This document shows positions 42,443-49,919 of a stretch of 64,000 nt of DNA, in pieces (the first letter of the stretch is position 1; every line of letters starts with the position of its first letter). The stretch comes from Streptomyces griseus (GTDB lineage Bacteria > Actinomycetota > Actinomycetes > Streptomycetales > Streptomycetaceae). The stretch is taken from NCBI RefSeq assembly GCF_001715295.1, contig NZ_MDKB01000003.1:885954-949953 (forward strand), in the 5' to 3' direction. The translations under genes and the position numbers were made by a program. The notes under the pieces are model-generated. The model worked only from the letters and a program-made list of their open reading frames with translations. It was not told the origin of the DNA and did not search any database.

Positions 42443-44338
42443 TCAGAGGTGGCGGCGTCGGGCTGCGATCTGCCGGTCGTACTCCTTGCGTGCCTCGGCC
42501 GCCGACGGGCGGGTCGCGGTCTCGGCCACGGGAACATCCCACCACGCCTGTGCGGGAGGGGGGCCCGACACTGTGTCTGGCGTTTCGGTCTCCACGTAGA
42601 CACAAGTGGGGCGGTCCGCGCCGCGCGCCTCGGCCAGGGACGCGCGCAGGCCGGCCACGGACTTCGCCCGCAGCACCCGCATGCCGAGGGAGGCCGCGTT
42701 CGCCGCCAGATCCACCGGGAGCGGGAAGCCGGTGTAGCCGCCGTCCGCGTCCCGGTAGCGGTAGCCCGTGCCGAAGCGTTCGGCGCCGACGGACTCGGAG
42801 AGGCCTCCGATGGACGCGTACCCGTGGTTCTGCAGGATGACGAGCTTGAGGGGGAGGCCCTCCTGCACGGCCGTGACGATCTCGGTGGGGTTCATCAGGT
42901 ACGTGCCGTCGCCGACGAGGGCCCAGACGGGCCGGCCGGGCGCGGCGAGCTGCACGCCGATGGCGGCCGGGATCTCGTATCCCATGCAGGAGTAGCCGTA
43001 CTCGACGTGGTACTGGCGCGGGGAGCGGGCCCGCCACAGTTTGTGGAGGTCACCGGGGAGCGAGCCGGCCGCGTTGATCAGGATGTCGTCCTCGGTGACC
43101 AGGGCGTCGAGCAGGCCGAGGACCTGGGCCTGCGTGGGGCGGGCGTCCGGATCGGGGGTGGCGTAGGCGGCGTCGACGCGCTGCTCCCAGCGTTCCTTCG
43201 CACCGGTGTACTCGGTCTCGTAGGCGGGGTCGACGCGGTGACCGCGTGCGTGCAGGGCGGCGCCGAGCGCTTCGAGGCCGGTGCGGGCGTCCGCGACGAG
43301 GGGAAGGGCGGCGAGCTTGTGGGCGTCGAAGCCGGTGATGGTGAGGTTGAGGAAGCGGACCCCCGGACGGGCGAAGAGGGTGCCGGAGGCGGTGGTGAAG
43401 TCGGTGTAACGGGTGCCGATCCCGATGACGAGGTCGGCGTCGCGAGCGAGGGCGTCGGCCGTCGCGGTGCCGGTGTGGCCGATGCCGCCGACGTCGGCGG
43501 GGTGGTCGTGACGCAGGGAGCCCTTGCCCGCCTGGGTGGAGGCGACGGGGATGCGGGTGGCGGCGGCGAAGGCGGCGAGGGCCTCCTCGGCGGCGCTGTG
43601 GTGGACACCGCCGCCCGCGACGATCAGGGGCCGGCGGGCGCCGCGCACCGCCCGTACGGCCTGCTCCAGTTCGTCCGGGTCGGGGGCGGGCCTGCGCACG
43701 TGCCAGACGCGCTCGGCGAAGAACTCGGCCGGCCAGTCGTACGCCTCGGCCTGGACGTCCTGGGGCAGCGCGAGCGTGACGGCGCCCGTGCCGGCCGGGT
43801 CGGCGAGGGTCCGCATCGCCTGCAGGGCCGCCGGGATCAGGGCCTCGGGGCGGGTGACGCGGTCGAAGTAGCGGGAGACGGGCCGCAGGCAGTCGTTGAC
43901 GGAGACGTCGCCGGCGGAGGGTACTTCGAGCTGCTGGAGCACGGGGTCGGCGGGGCGGGTCGCGAAGGTGTCGCCGGGCAGGAGCAGGACGGGCAGGTGG
44001 TTGACGGTGGCGAGGGCCGCGCCGGTGACGAGGTTGGTGGCGCCGGGGCCGATGGAGGTGGTCACGGCCTGCGCGGAGAGCCGGCCGGACTGGCGGGCGA
44101 ATCCGACGGCCGCGTGCACCATGGCCTGTTCGTTGCGGCCCTGGAGGAAGGGCATCGCGGGGCCGGACTCGACGAGCGCCTGCCCCACGCCCGCGACGTT
44201 GCCGTGGCCGAAGATGCCCCAGGTGGCGTTGATCAGCCGTCGGCGCCGGCCGTCGCGCTCGGTGTACTGCCGGGTGAGGAAGGCGATCAGCGCCTGGGCG
44301 GTGGTGAGCCTGCGGGTGGTGGTACGGGACGTGGTCAC
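42443..44338 (-). CDS. iolD: 3D-(3,5/4)-trihydroxycyclohexane-1,2-dione hydrolase (IolD)
   Basis: 631 residues from GTG 44338, overlapping the iolB stop (GTGA). A thiamine-diphosphate enzyme with the three-domain fold: pyrimidine domain with GRNEQAMVHAAVGFARQ, central Rossmann-like domain with IVAGGGVHHSAAEEAL, and the PP domain with VGDGTYLMNPTEIV...NHGYASIGG, the GDG-to-N motif that binds ThDP and Mg. LINATWGIFGHGNVAGVGQAL is specific to IolD. It opens the ring of diketo-inositol to 5-deoxy-glucuronate. Mg2+/ThDP dependent, cytoplasmic, middle of the iol operon. Confidence 0.95.
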   Translation of the reverse strand: MTTSRTTTRRLTTAQALIAFLTRQYTERDGRRRRLINATWGIFGHGNVAGVGQALVESGPAMPFLQGRNEQAMVHAAVGFARQSGRLSAQAVTTSIGPGATNLVTGAALATVNHLPVLLLPGDTFATRPADPVLQQLEVPSAGDVSVNDCLRPVSRYFDRVTRPEALIPAALQAMRTLADPAGTGAVTLALPQDVQAEAYDWPAEFFAERVWHVRRPAPDPDELEQAVRAVRGARRPLIVAGGGVHHSAAEEALAAFAAATRIPVASTQAGKGSLRHDHPADVGGIGHTGTATADALARDADLVIGIGTRYTDFTTASGTLFARPGVRFLNLTITGFDAHKLAALPLVADARTGLEALGAALHARGHRVDPAYETEYTGAKERWEQRVDAAYATPDPDARPTQAQVLGLLDALVTEDDILINAAGSLPGDLHKLWRARSPRQYHVEYGYSCMGYEIPAAIGVQLAAPGRPVWALVGDGTYLMNPTEIVTAVQEGLPLKLVILQNHGYASIGGLSESVGAERFGTGYRYRDADGGYTGFPLPVDLAANAASLGMRVLRAKSVAGLRASLAEARGADRPTCVYVETETPDTVSGPPPAQAWWDVPVAETATRPSAAEARKEYDRQIAARRRHL

Positions 44339-45219
44339 CGGCCGGCCTCCCGGTCGTACAGCGGGAGCCGTGGGTCGACCGGCTGGGCGGGCCATGTGTC
44401 GCGGATCCAGCGATGGCCGGGGTGGTCCTGGATCAGCCACGCGCGTTGCTCGCCGGGGCCCGCCATCACGTTCAGGTAGTACAGGGTGCGGCCGGGCGGG
44501 GCGATGGAAGGGCCGTGCCAGCCGTCGGGGACGAGGACGGCGTCGCCGGTGGCGACCTCGGCGAGGACGTCCGTGCCGCCCGCGCGGGACGGGGAGACCC
44601 GGTGGTATCCGAGGCCGTCGCCCTCGACCTCGAAGTAGTAGATCTCCTCGAGTTCGCACTCGACGCCGGGACGGTGCTCGTCGTGCTTGTGCGGGGGGTA
44701 CGAGGACCAGTTGCCGCCGGGGGTGAGGACCTCGACGGCGATGAGCCGGTCGCACGCGAAGGTGTCGGCGGCGGCGAAGTTGTTGACCTGCCGCGAGCAG
44801 GTGCCGGCACCCCTGAGTTCGACCGGTACCTCCGGCGCGGGGCCGTAGCGAGCGGGGAGTCGTCGCTCGCACTTCGCTCCTGCCAGGGCGAAGCGGCCTC
44901 CTGCGCCGGAGGCGATCTGTGCGCGGGCGTCACGCGGAAGATAGGCAAAATCGGTCACTGCGCCGAACGGGCTCTCCCTGCCCCGCAGTTCAAAGATCTC
45001 ACTTGCGGTCCGCACCGTACAGCCACCGGTCAACGGCAGGACGATCCATTCGCTCTCCCCGGTGACCAGGGTGTGAACACCACCCGGTTCGAGCTCCAGT
45101 ACCCGCAGGCTCGACCGGTCCCAGCCGGCCGTCTCCGGCCCGATGTCGAGGGAGTACGGGGCGTTCGCCGTGTCCCCGGCCCGCAGGTGGTACCGCTGCT
45201 GCTCCTCGCGCGTCGTCAT
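44335..45219 (-). CDS. iolB: 5-deoxy-glucuronate isomerase (IolB)
   Basis: 294 residues, normal for IolB. A double-cupin protein with WIVLPLTGGCTVRT, YPPHKHDEHRPGVECELEEIYYFEV (metal-binding His/Glu set) and LVPDGWHGPSIAPPGRTLYYLNVMAGPGEQRAW. It isomerises 5-deoxy-glucuronate to 2-deoxy-5-keto-gluconate, the substrate of the IolC kinase. Its stop overlaps the iolD start; the aldolase-like gene ends 37 bases upstream. Confidence 0.95.
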   Translation of the reverse strand: MTTREEQQRYHLRAGDTANAPYSLDIGPETAGWDRSSLRVLELEPGGVHTLVTGESEWIVLPLTGGCTVRTASEIFELRGRESPFGAVTDFAYLPRDARAQIASGAGGRFALAGAKCERRLPARYGPAPEVPVELRGAGTCSRQVNNFAAADTFACDRLIAVEVLTPGGNWSSYPPHKHDEHRPGVECELEEIYYFEVEGDGLGYHRVSPSRAGGTDVLAEVATGDAVLVPDGWHGPSIAPPGRTLYYLNVMAGPGEQRAWLIQDHPGHRWIRDTWPAQPVDPRLPLYDREAGR

Positions 45220-45255
45220 GACCGCATCCCTACCCCTTCGCCCGGCGGGTTCCCC

Positions 45256-46146
45256 TCACAACAGCCCCACGGCGGTGTCGACCGCCGCCGCCACGTCCCC
45301 GCCGGCCGGGTAGAGCAGGGAACGCCCGACGACCAGGCCCCGCACCGTCGGCAGCCGCAGAGCGCCGCGCCACTTCTCGTACGCCCCGTCCAGATCGCCC
45401 TTGACCTCGCCGCCGAGCAGGACCGTGGGCAGGGTCGAGGCGCGCAGCACCCGTTCCATGGCGTCGGGGTCCTCCGTCACGGGGACCTTGAGCCAGGTGT
45501 AGGCGGAGGTGCCGCCCAGCCCCGAGGCGATGGCGATGGAGGCCGTGACGGCGGCGGCCCCGAGGTCGGTGCGGAGCCCGTCGCCGGTGCGGCGGCAGAG
45601 GAACGGCTCGATGAAGACGGGCAGCCGGTGATCGGCCATCGCGTTCACGGTGCGGGCGGCGGTGTGCAGGGTCTCCAGGGAGGCGGGGTCCTCGTGGTCG
45701 ATCCGCAGCAGCATCTTGCCCGCGTCGAAGTTCTGCCTGGCCAGGTCGATGGGGCGGTGGCCGGTGAAGCGGTCGTCGAGTTCGAAGGCGGCTCCGGCGA
45801 GCCCGCCGCGGTTCATGGAGCCGATGACGACCTTGTCCTCCAGGGCGCCGAGGAGGAGCAGGTCCTCCAGGACGTCGGCTGCGGCCAGCACGCCGTCGAC
45901 ACCGGGGCGGGAGAGGGCGATACAGAGGCGTTCCAGCAGCTCGAAGCGGTCGGCCATGGCCGTCTCGTCCTCGCCGACGGCCAGGGCGCCGCGGGCCGGA
46001 TGGTCCGCGGCGATGATCATCAGGCGGCCGGTGGGGCCGAGGAGGGGGCGTCTGCTGCGGGCGGCGGCGGCCTCGGCGACCGCCTCCGGGCGGTGCGCCC
46101 GGAGCCGGACGAGGTCGGCGACGCCCGATGCGGCGGGCGGGGTCAC
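45256..46146 (-). CDS. Class I aldolase-like (beta/alpha)8 protein of inositol clusters (Cgl0158-type)
   Basis: 296 residues from GTG 46146, overlapping the iolC stop (GTGA). The barrel motifs LMIIAADHPARGALAVG, VLAAADVLEDLLLLGALEDK, GKMLLRIDHEDPASLETL, FIEPFL, TSAYTWLKVPV and VLLGGEVKGD (Lys candidates for a Schiff base) match the DeoC/LacD-like aldolase family found in Corynebacterium and Streptomyces inositol clusters. It probably cleaves 2-deoxy-5-keto-gluconate 6-phosphate to DHAP and malonate semialdehyde in place of IolJ. Exact chemistry is inferred from position between iolC and iolB. Confidence 0.85.
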   Translation of the reverse strand: MTPPAASGVADLVRLRAHRPEAVAEAAAARSRRPLLGPTGRLMIIAADHPARGALAVGEDETAMADRFELLERLCIALSRPGVDGVLAAADVLEDLLLLGALEDKVVIGSMNRGGLAGAAFELDDRFTGHRPIDLARQNFDAGKMLLRIDHEDPASLETLHTAARTVNAMADHRLPVFIEPFLCRRTGDGLRTDLGAAAVTASIAIASGLGGTSAYTWLKVPVTEDPDAMERVLRASTLPTVLLGGEVKGDLDGAYEKWRGALRLPTVRGLVVGRSLLYPAGGDVAAAVDTAVGLL

Positions 46147-47165
46147 GGGGCGGCCCCGGGGGCTTCCGCGGCCGGGGCGGCCGAGGGCACGGCCCCGTCG
46201 GCGAGGGCCTGTTCGACCTCGTGCGGGAACGGCATCGCGGACGAGCAGGCGAGGCGGGAGGCGACGATGGCGCCCGCCGCGTTCGCGTAGCGCACCGTGC
46301 GTGCGGTGTCCCATCCGGCGAGCAGGCCGTGGCAGAGGGCGCCGCCGAACGCGTCGCCCGCGCCGAGACCGTTGACGACGTCCACGGGCAGGGGCGGGAC
46401 CTCGGCGGTGGTGCCGTCGCGGTGGAGGGCGAGCACGCCCGCGGGGCCCTGCTTGACGACGGCGAGTTCGACCCCGGCGGCCAGCAGGGCGCGGGCGGCC
46501 GCGTGCGGATCGCGTTCACCGGTGGCGATCTCGCACTCGTCGACGTTCCCCACGGCGATCGTGGCGTGGGCGAGCGCCTCGCGGTACCGGGCGCGGGCGA
46601 CGGAACCGTGGTCCCCCTCCTCCCAGAACATCGGACGCCAGTCGAGGTCGAAGACCGTGGCGGGTCCGGGCGGCGGCCCGGGTGCCGCGGCGCGGGCCCG
46701 GAGCGCGGCGAGGGTGGCGGAGCGGCTGGGCTCGGCGCACAGCCCGGTTCCGGTCATCCAGAAGACGCGGGCGGCACGCACCGCGTCGAGGTCCAGTTCG
46801 CCGGCGTGGATCTCCAGATCGGGGGCCTTGGGCTGCCGGTAGAAGTAGAGCGGGAAGTCGTCCGGCGGGAAGATCTCGCAGAAGGTGACGGGGGTGGGGC
46901 TGCCCGCCACCTCGCTCGCCCAGCGGGCGTCCACGCCGAACGCCCCGAGTTCCTGACGGAGGTAGTCCCCGAAGGGGTCCCGGCCGGTCCGCGTGATCAC
47001 GGCCGTGCGCCGCCCGAGCCGCGCGGCGGCCACCGCGACGTTGGACGGCGAGCCGCCGAGGAACTTTCCGAAGGTCTCGACCCGGGCCAGCGGAACACCG
47101 GTCTGCAGCGGGTAGATGTCCACCCCGATCCGCCCCATGGTGATCACGTCGTACGGCTCAGGCAT
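46143..47165 (-). CDS. iolC: 5-dehydro-2-deoxygluconokinase (IolC)
   Basis: 340 residues from ATG 47165, chosen because GAAGGG lies at proper spacing; ATG 47171 would sit directly on it. A PfkB-family sugar kinase with DVITMGRIGVDIYPLQTGVP, FLGGSPSNVAVAAARLG, the ATP/anion-hole motif VNGLGAGDAFGGAL with catalytic Asp, and YANAAGAIVASRLAC. IolC phosphorylates 2-deoxy-5-keto-gluconate. First gene of the minus-strand operon iolC-aldolase-iolB-iolD-mmsA; a promoter and an operator-like palindrome lie upstream. Confidence 0.93.
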   Translation of the reverse strand: MPEPYDVITMGRIGVDIYPLQTGVPLARVETFGKFLGGSPSNVAVAAARLGRRTAVITRTGRDPFGDYLRQELGAFGVDARWASEVAGSPTPVTFCEIFPPDDFPLYFYRQPKAPDLEIHAGELDLDAVRAARVFWMTGTGLCAEPSRSATLAALRARAAAPGPPPGPATVFDLDWRPMFWEEGDHGSVARARYREALAHATIAVGNVDECEIATGERDPHAAARALLAAGVELAVVKQGPAGVLALHRDGTTAEVPPLPVDVVNGLGAGDAFGGALCHGLLAGWDTARTVRYANAAGAIVASRLACSSAMPFPHEVEQALADGAVPSAAPAAEAPGAAP

Positions 47166-47214
47166 ACGCATCCCTTCGGTCCGCGTCTCGGTCGCGGCCG
47201 GGCGGCTGGTCCCA

Positions 47215-47243
47215 GGTCTAGCCCTCGCCCCGCACCCTGTCAA
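47215..47243 (-). promoter_or_regulatory. Promoter of the iol operon (TTGACA-17-TAGACC)
   Basis: On the minus strand a consensus -35 TTGACA (47238-47243) is separated by 17 bases from TAGACC (47215-47220), giving a vegetative sigma-type promoter about 50 bases upstream of iolC. The 12-bp palindrome at 47248-47259 lies directly upstream of the -35. Confidence 0.65.
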
Positions 47244-47247
47244 CACT

Positions 47248-47259
47248 ATGTCCGGACAT
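47248..47259. promoter_or_regulatory. Palindromic operator ATGTCCGGACAT between divergent iol genes
   Basis: A perfect 12-bp palindrome in the 142-base gap between iolC (minus) and the iolE-like gene (plus). It lies next to the minus-strand TTGACA (47238-47243) and 12 bases before a plus-strand TTGACA (47272-47277). It is a fitting site for a GntR/IolR-type repressor that controls both directions. The regulator gene itself is not in the window. Confidence 0.55.
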
Positions 47260-47307
47260 GCGGACGGTGCCTTGACACCCGATTTCCGGCCCTGAAAGGT
47301 GGGCGAC

Positions 47308-48234
47308 ATGACCTCCTCCGCACCCGGCCCGGCCCGCATCCGCATCGGTTCGGCACCCGACTCCTGGGGGGTGTGGTTCCCCGACGACCCGCGGCAGGTG
47401 CCCTGGGAACGCTTCCTCGACGAGGTCTCCGAGGCGGGGTACGAGTGGATCGAACTCGGCCCGTACGGCTATCTGCCCACCGACCCCGCCCGGCTCGCGG
47501 ACGAGACCGCCCGCCGCGGCCTCACCGTCTCCGCGGGCACCGTCTTCACCGGACTGCACCACGGCCCGGACGTCTGGGACAGCACCTGGGCACATGTCGC
47601 CGGCATCGCGGCACTCACCCGGGCGATGGGCGCCGAACACCTGGTCGTCATCCCGTCGTTCTGGCGGGACGACAAGACGGGCGCGGTCCTGGAGGACCGC
47701 ACGCTCACGGCGGCCCAGTGGCGTGACCTCACCGCCCAGACGGAGCGGCTGGGACATGAGGTGCGGGAGCGCTACGGGCTGCGGATCGTCGTGCACCCGC
47801 ACGCCGACACGCACATCGACAGCGAGGAGAACGTCAGCCGCTTCCTCGACGCGACCGACCCCGACCTGGTCTCCCTCTGCCTGGACACCGGCCACTACGC
47901 GTACTGCGGCGGGGACAGCGTGAAGCTCATCGAGACGTACGGCGAACGCATCGGCTATCTGCACCTCAAGCAGGTGGACCCGGTGATCCTGGCCGATGTC
48001 GTGGCGAACGAGGTGCCGTTCGGGCCCGCGGTGGCGCGCGGGGTGATGTGCGAGCCACCGGGCGGCGTGCCCGCGCTGGAACCCGTACTGGACGCGGCGC
48101 GTGCCCTCGGCACCGATCTCTTCGCGATCGTGGAGCAGGACATGTACCCGTGCCCCCCGGACAAACCGCTGCCCATCGCCCGCCGCACCCGCGAGTTCCT
48201 CCGGATCTGCGGCCCGGCACGGCCCGCGATCTGA
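47308..48234 (+). CDS. IolE/IolI-like TIM-barrel inosose dehydratase or isomerase
   Basis: 308 residues from ATG 47308 (GAAAGG at 47294-47299); GTG 47299 is possible but overlaps the ribosome binding site. A xylose-isomerase-like barrel with RIGSAPDSWGVWFPDDP, EAGYEWIELGPYGYLP, VVIPSFWRDDKTG, IVVHPHADTHIDSEEN, LCLDTGHYAYCGGD and IGYLHLKQVDP, the Glu/Asp/His metal sites of IolE-type enzymes. IolE dehydrates 2-keto-myo-inositol, and IolI isomerises it. It is transcribed divergently from iolC with a shared control region. Confidence 0.88.
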   Translation: MTSSAPGPARIRIGSAPDSWGVWFPDDPRQVPWERFLDEVSEAGYEWIELGPYGYLPTDPARLADETARRGLTVSAGTVFTGLHHGPDVWDSTWAHVAGIAALTRAMGAEHLVVIPSFWRDDKTGAVLEDRTLTAAQWRDLTAQTERLGHEVRERYGLRIVVHPHADTHIDSEENVSRFLDATDPDLVSLCLDTGHYAYCGGDSVKLIETYGERIGYLHLKQVDPVILADVVANEVPFGPAVARGVMCEPPGGVPALEPVLDAARALGTDLFAIVEQDMYPCPPDKPLPIARRTREFLRICGPARPAI

Positions 48235-48626
48235 TCCCGCCGGCCACGACGGTCAGGGGGCGGCAGCGGCAGCAGGGCGCACGGGGTGTCGGGGCGTCTG
48301 GGCAACGGGGCCGGCGACCGAGCATCAGCTCACTGCGCCATGGACCCCAGCGGTCCTCGGCCCCTCCAGCTGAGCAGCCACCGCGGCTCGTGCGGTCACC
48401 CGCAGACCTGATCATGTCGCACGAGGGCGCCGAACGGGCCACGTACGTCCGCGAGTCGAAGACGGTGATCCACCGCTACCTGGAGCCGCCGGCCGCCGGG
48501 CGGACCACGGAAGGCGCGTCACGGGACATCCATACCCCCTAGGGGTATAGTGGTCGGCGTACGGGGGCACCCATCCCGGATACCCCCGCACGTCAGTCCC
48601 AGTGTGCTCGCGAAGAGGAGAACGCC
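48235..48626. other. Gene-poor region between iolE-like gene and copper chaperone
   Basis: About 390 bases. One frame ends MSHEGAERATYVRESKTVIH before 48541, but I could not assign it to a family; it may be a remnant. The final 90 bases hold the CsoR-like operator/promoter and leader of the copper chaperone gene. Confidence 0.4.
48532..48551 (+). promoter_or_regulatory. CsoR-type copper operator overlapping a -10 element
   Basis: ATACCCC-CTA-GGGGTAT (48532-48548) is an exact inverted repeat with a 3-base centre, the GC-rich palindrome bound by the copper repressor CsoR in actinobacteria. A TATAGT hexamer (48546-48551) overlaps its right arm, so CsoR binding would block the promoter. The chaperone start lies 76 bases downstream. 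Confidence 0.75.
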
Positions 48627-48932
48627 ATGACCGCCGAGACCCAGACCCCCCAGGCCGCCGGCTCCTGCTGCTCGCCCGACGGCTCCTGCGGCGACGAGGC
48701 GTCCGGCGCCACGACCGGCGCGGTCACCACGGTGTACGAGGTGAAGGGCATGACCTGCGGCCACTGCGAAGGGGCCGTCTCCGAGGAGATCTCCGGACTC
48801 GAAGGGGTCACCTCGGTGAAGGCCGAGGCCTCGACCGGGCGGGTGACCGTCGCGTCCGCCGCCCCCCTGGCGGAGGACGCCGTACGCGCCGCCGTCGACG
48901 AGGCCGGTTACGAGCTGATCGGCCTCGCCTGA
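48627..48932 (+). CDS. copZ: CopZ-like copper chaperone (HMA domain)
   Basis: 101 residues from ATG 48627 (RBS AGAGGAG). A Cys-rich N-terminus (GSCCSPDGSCG) precedes a heavy-metal-associated domain: YEVKGMTCGHCEGAVSEEIS contains the MTCxHC Cu(I)-binding motif, and VKAEASTGRVTVASAAPL and VDEAGYELIGL are typical. It binds Cu(I) in the cytoplasm and passes it to a P1B-ATPase. Normally copA follows; here no copA is present in the window, and a hairpin follows at 49006. Expression is probably copper-induced through the CsoR site. Confidence 0.92.
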   Translation: MTAETQTPQAAGSCCSPDGSCGDEASGATTGAVTTVYEVKGMTCGHCEGAVSEEISGLEGVTSVKAEASTGRVTVASAAPLAEDAVRAAVDEAGYELIGLA

Positions 48933-49005
48933 GCAACCGCCCCGCGGGACGGCCCGCCGCCCGGACACCCCGACGCGCAAAGACCCCACCCCCGCACCGC
49001 CCCGC

Positions 49006-49049
49006 CGGGCCGGCTCCCCGCCGCAGACGCGACCAGGGGAGCCGGCCCG
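49006..49049. terminator. Hairpin terminator after copZ
   Basis: A 14-bp perfect stem (49006-49019 with 49036-49049) with a 16-base loop lies about 75 bases downstream of the copZ stop. Confidence 0.65.
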
Positions 49050-49071
49050 ACGTGTTGGTGAAGATATCAAG

Positions 49072-49272
49072 GTGGCGACTGCCCCCGACCGGCCGTCACG
49101 GCGTACGCTGTCAGCCATCGGAAGCAACCTCTTCCAGGCCTTCGGTTCCTTCGTGGCTGCTCCGCTCCGCGCCGCATCCGGGCTGCTCAGCTCGGTGAAC
49201 GCGGGTGCGGCCACGGCGTTTCCGCCGGCCTCGGCCGTAACGGTCGACCGGGGGTTGTACACCTTCACATGA
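49072..49272 (+). CDS. Possible small protein of 66 residues
   Basis: An open frame with GTG 49072 preceded by AAGG at short distance. The sequence (MATAPDRPSRRTLSAIGSNL..., with AFGSFVAAPLRAASGLLSS) has an amphipathic/hydrophobic centre and no recognised domain. It follows the copZ terminator and has no obvious partner. The opposite strand is open as well, so real translation is uncertain. Confidence 0.25.
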   Translation: MATAPDRPSRRTLSAIGSNLFQAFGSFVAAPLRAASGLLSSVNAGAATAFPPASAVTVDRGLYTFT

Positions 49273-49919
49273 TGCACACAAAGAGACTTAGATCACACCG
49301 ATTCGAGGGTAACCATCTGATGGGTTGGTGAGTCTAAGAGTGCGATGCCAAGGATGTCTTGGGGGACGTCCGACGGAGTGTCTTGGGGGACGCTCCGGGC
49401 AAGCGTTGGCCGGGGCACGTGCACCGGGGAGCTTTGAGCGGCCCTCCCGTGCGTACGTACCCCGGCGGACCGCACAGCAGGACAGAACTGAACAGCACCA
49501 CCGCAAGGACGACGGGAGCCACGGCTCCCGGCAGACGCCCGGCCGGATCCCGTGGGGGGAATCCGCTCCGGGACATGGGAAGCGCCCCGTCCGTCGACCC
49601 GTGGGGGGATCGGCGGCGGGGCGTTTCTCGCGCTCGTGGAGCACCGCACATGCCGGACGCCGCAGCGCACCAGCCGGTGGAGCACCCGGGAACCCCAGGT
49701 CCCCGGGTCCCGATCCCGCCCGGGACTTCACCCGGAACGCCGAATCGCCCCGGACACCGCACCCTGCTGGACAGGGGGCGGCACGCGGGGCGAAGGCCGC
49801 GGGCCGGAAAGGCGACCCGGATACTACGGCGGTTCTACGGGACCGGCCTCGACGGACCGGTCCCCGTGACGCGTTCCCGGTGACCCGCTGTCAGCCACCA
49901 GGTCCCGGCGGACCCGGCG
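49273..49919. other. Gene-free region with RNA-like structure upstream of the citA terminus
   Basis: About 650 bases without a convincing protein. At 49288-49340 an imperfect stem can form (CTTAGA ... TCTAAG). It is followed by two copies of GTCTTGGGGGACG (about 49357 and 49379), each able to pair with flanking bases. A short ORF begins ATGCCAAGG there. Farther right a weak 8-bp stem (49839-49846 with 49857-49864) may terminate citrate synthase transcription. A small RNA or leader could lie here, but no known family was recognised. Confidence 0.35.

Noticed and set aside
48235..48540. Small gene ending MSHEGAERATYVRESKTVIH
   Set aside because: No start site, no recognisable family and no conserved context; described only as gene-poor sequence.
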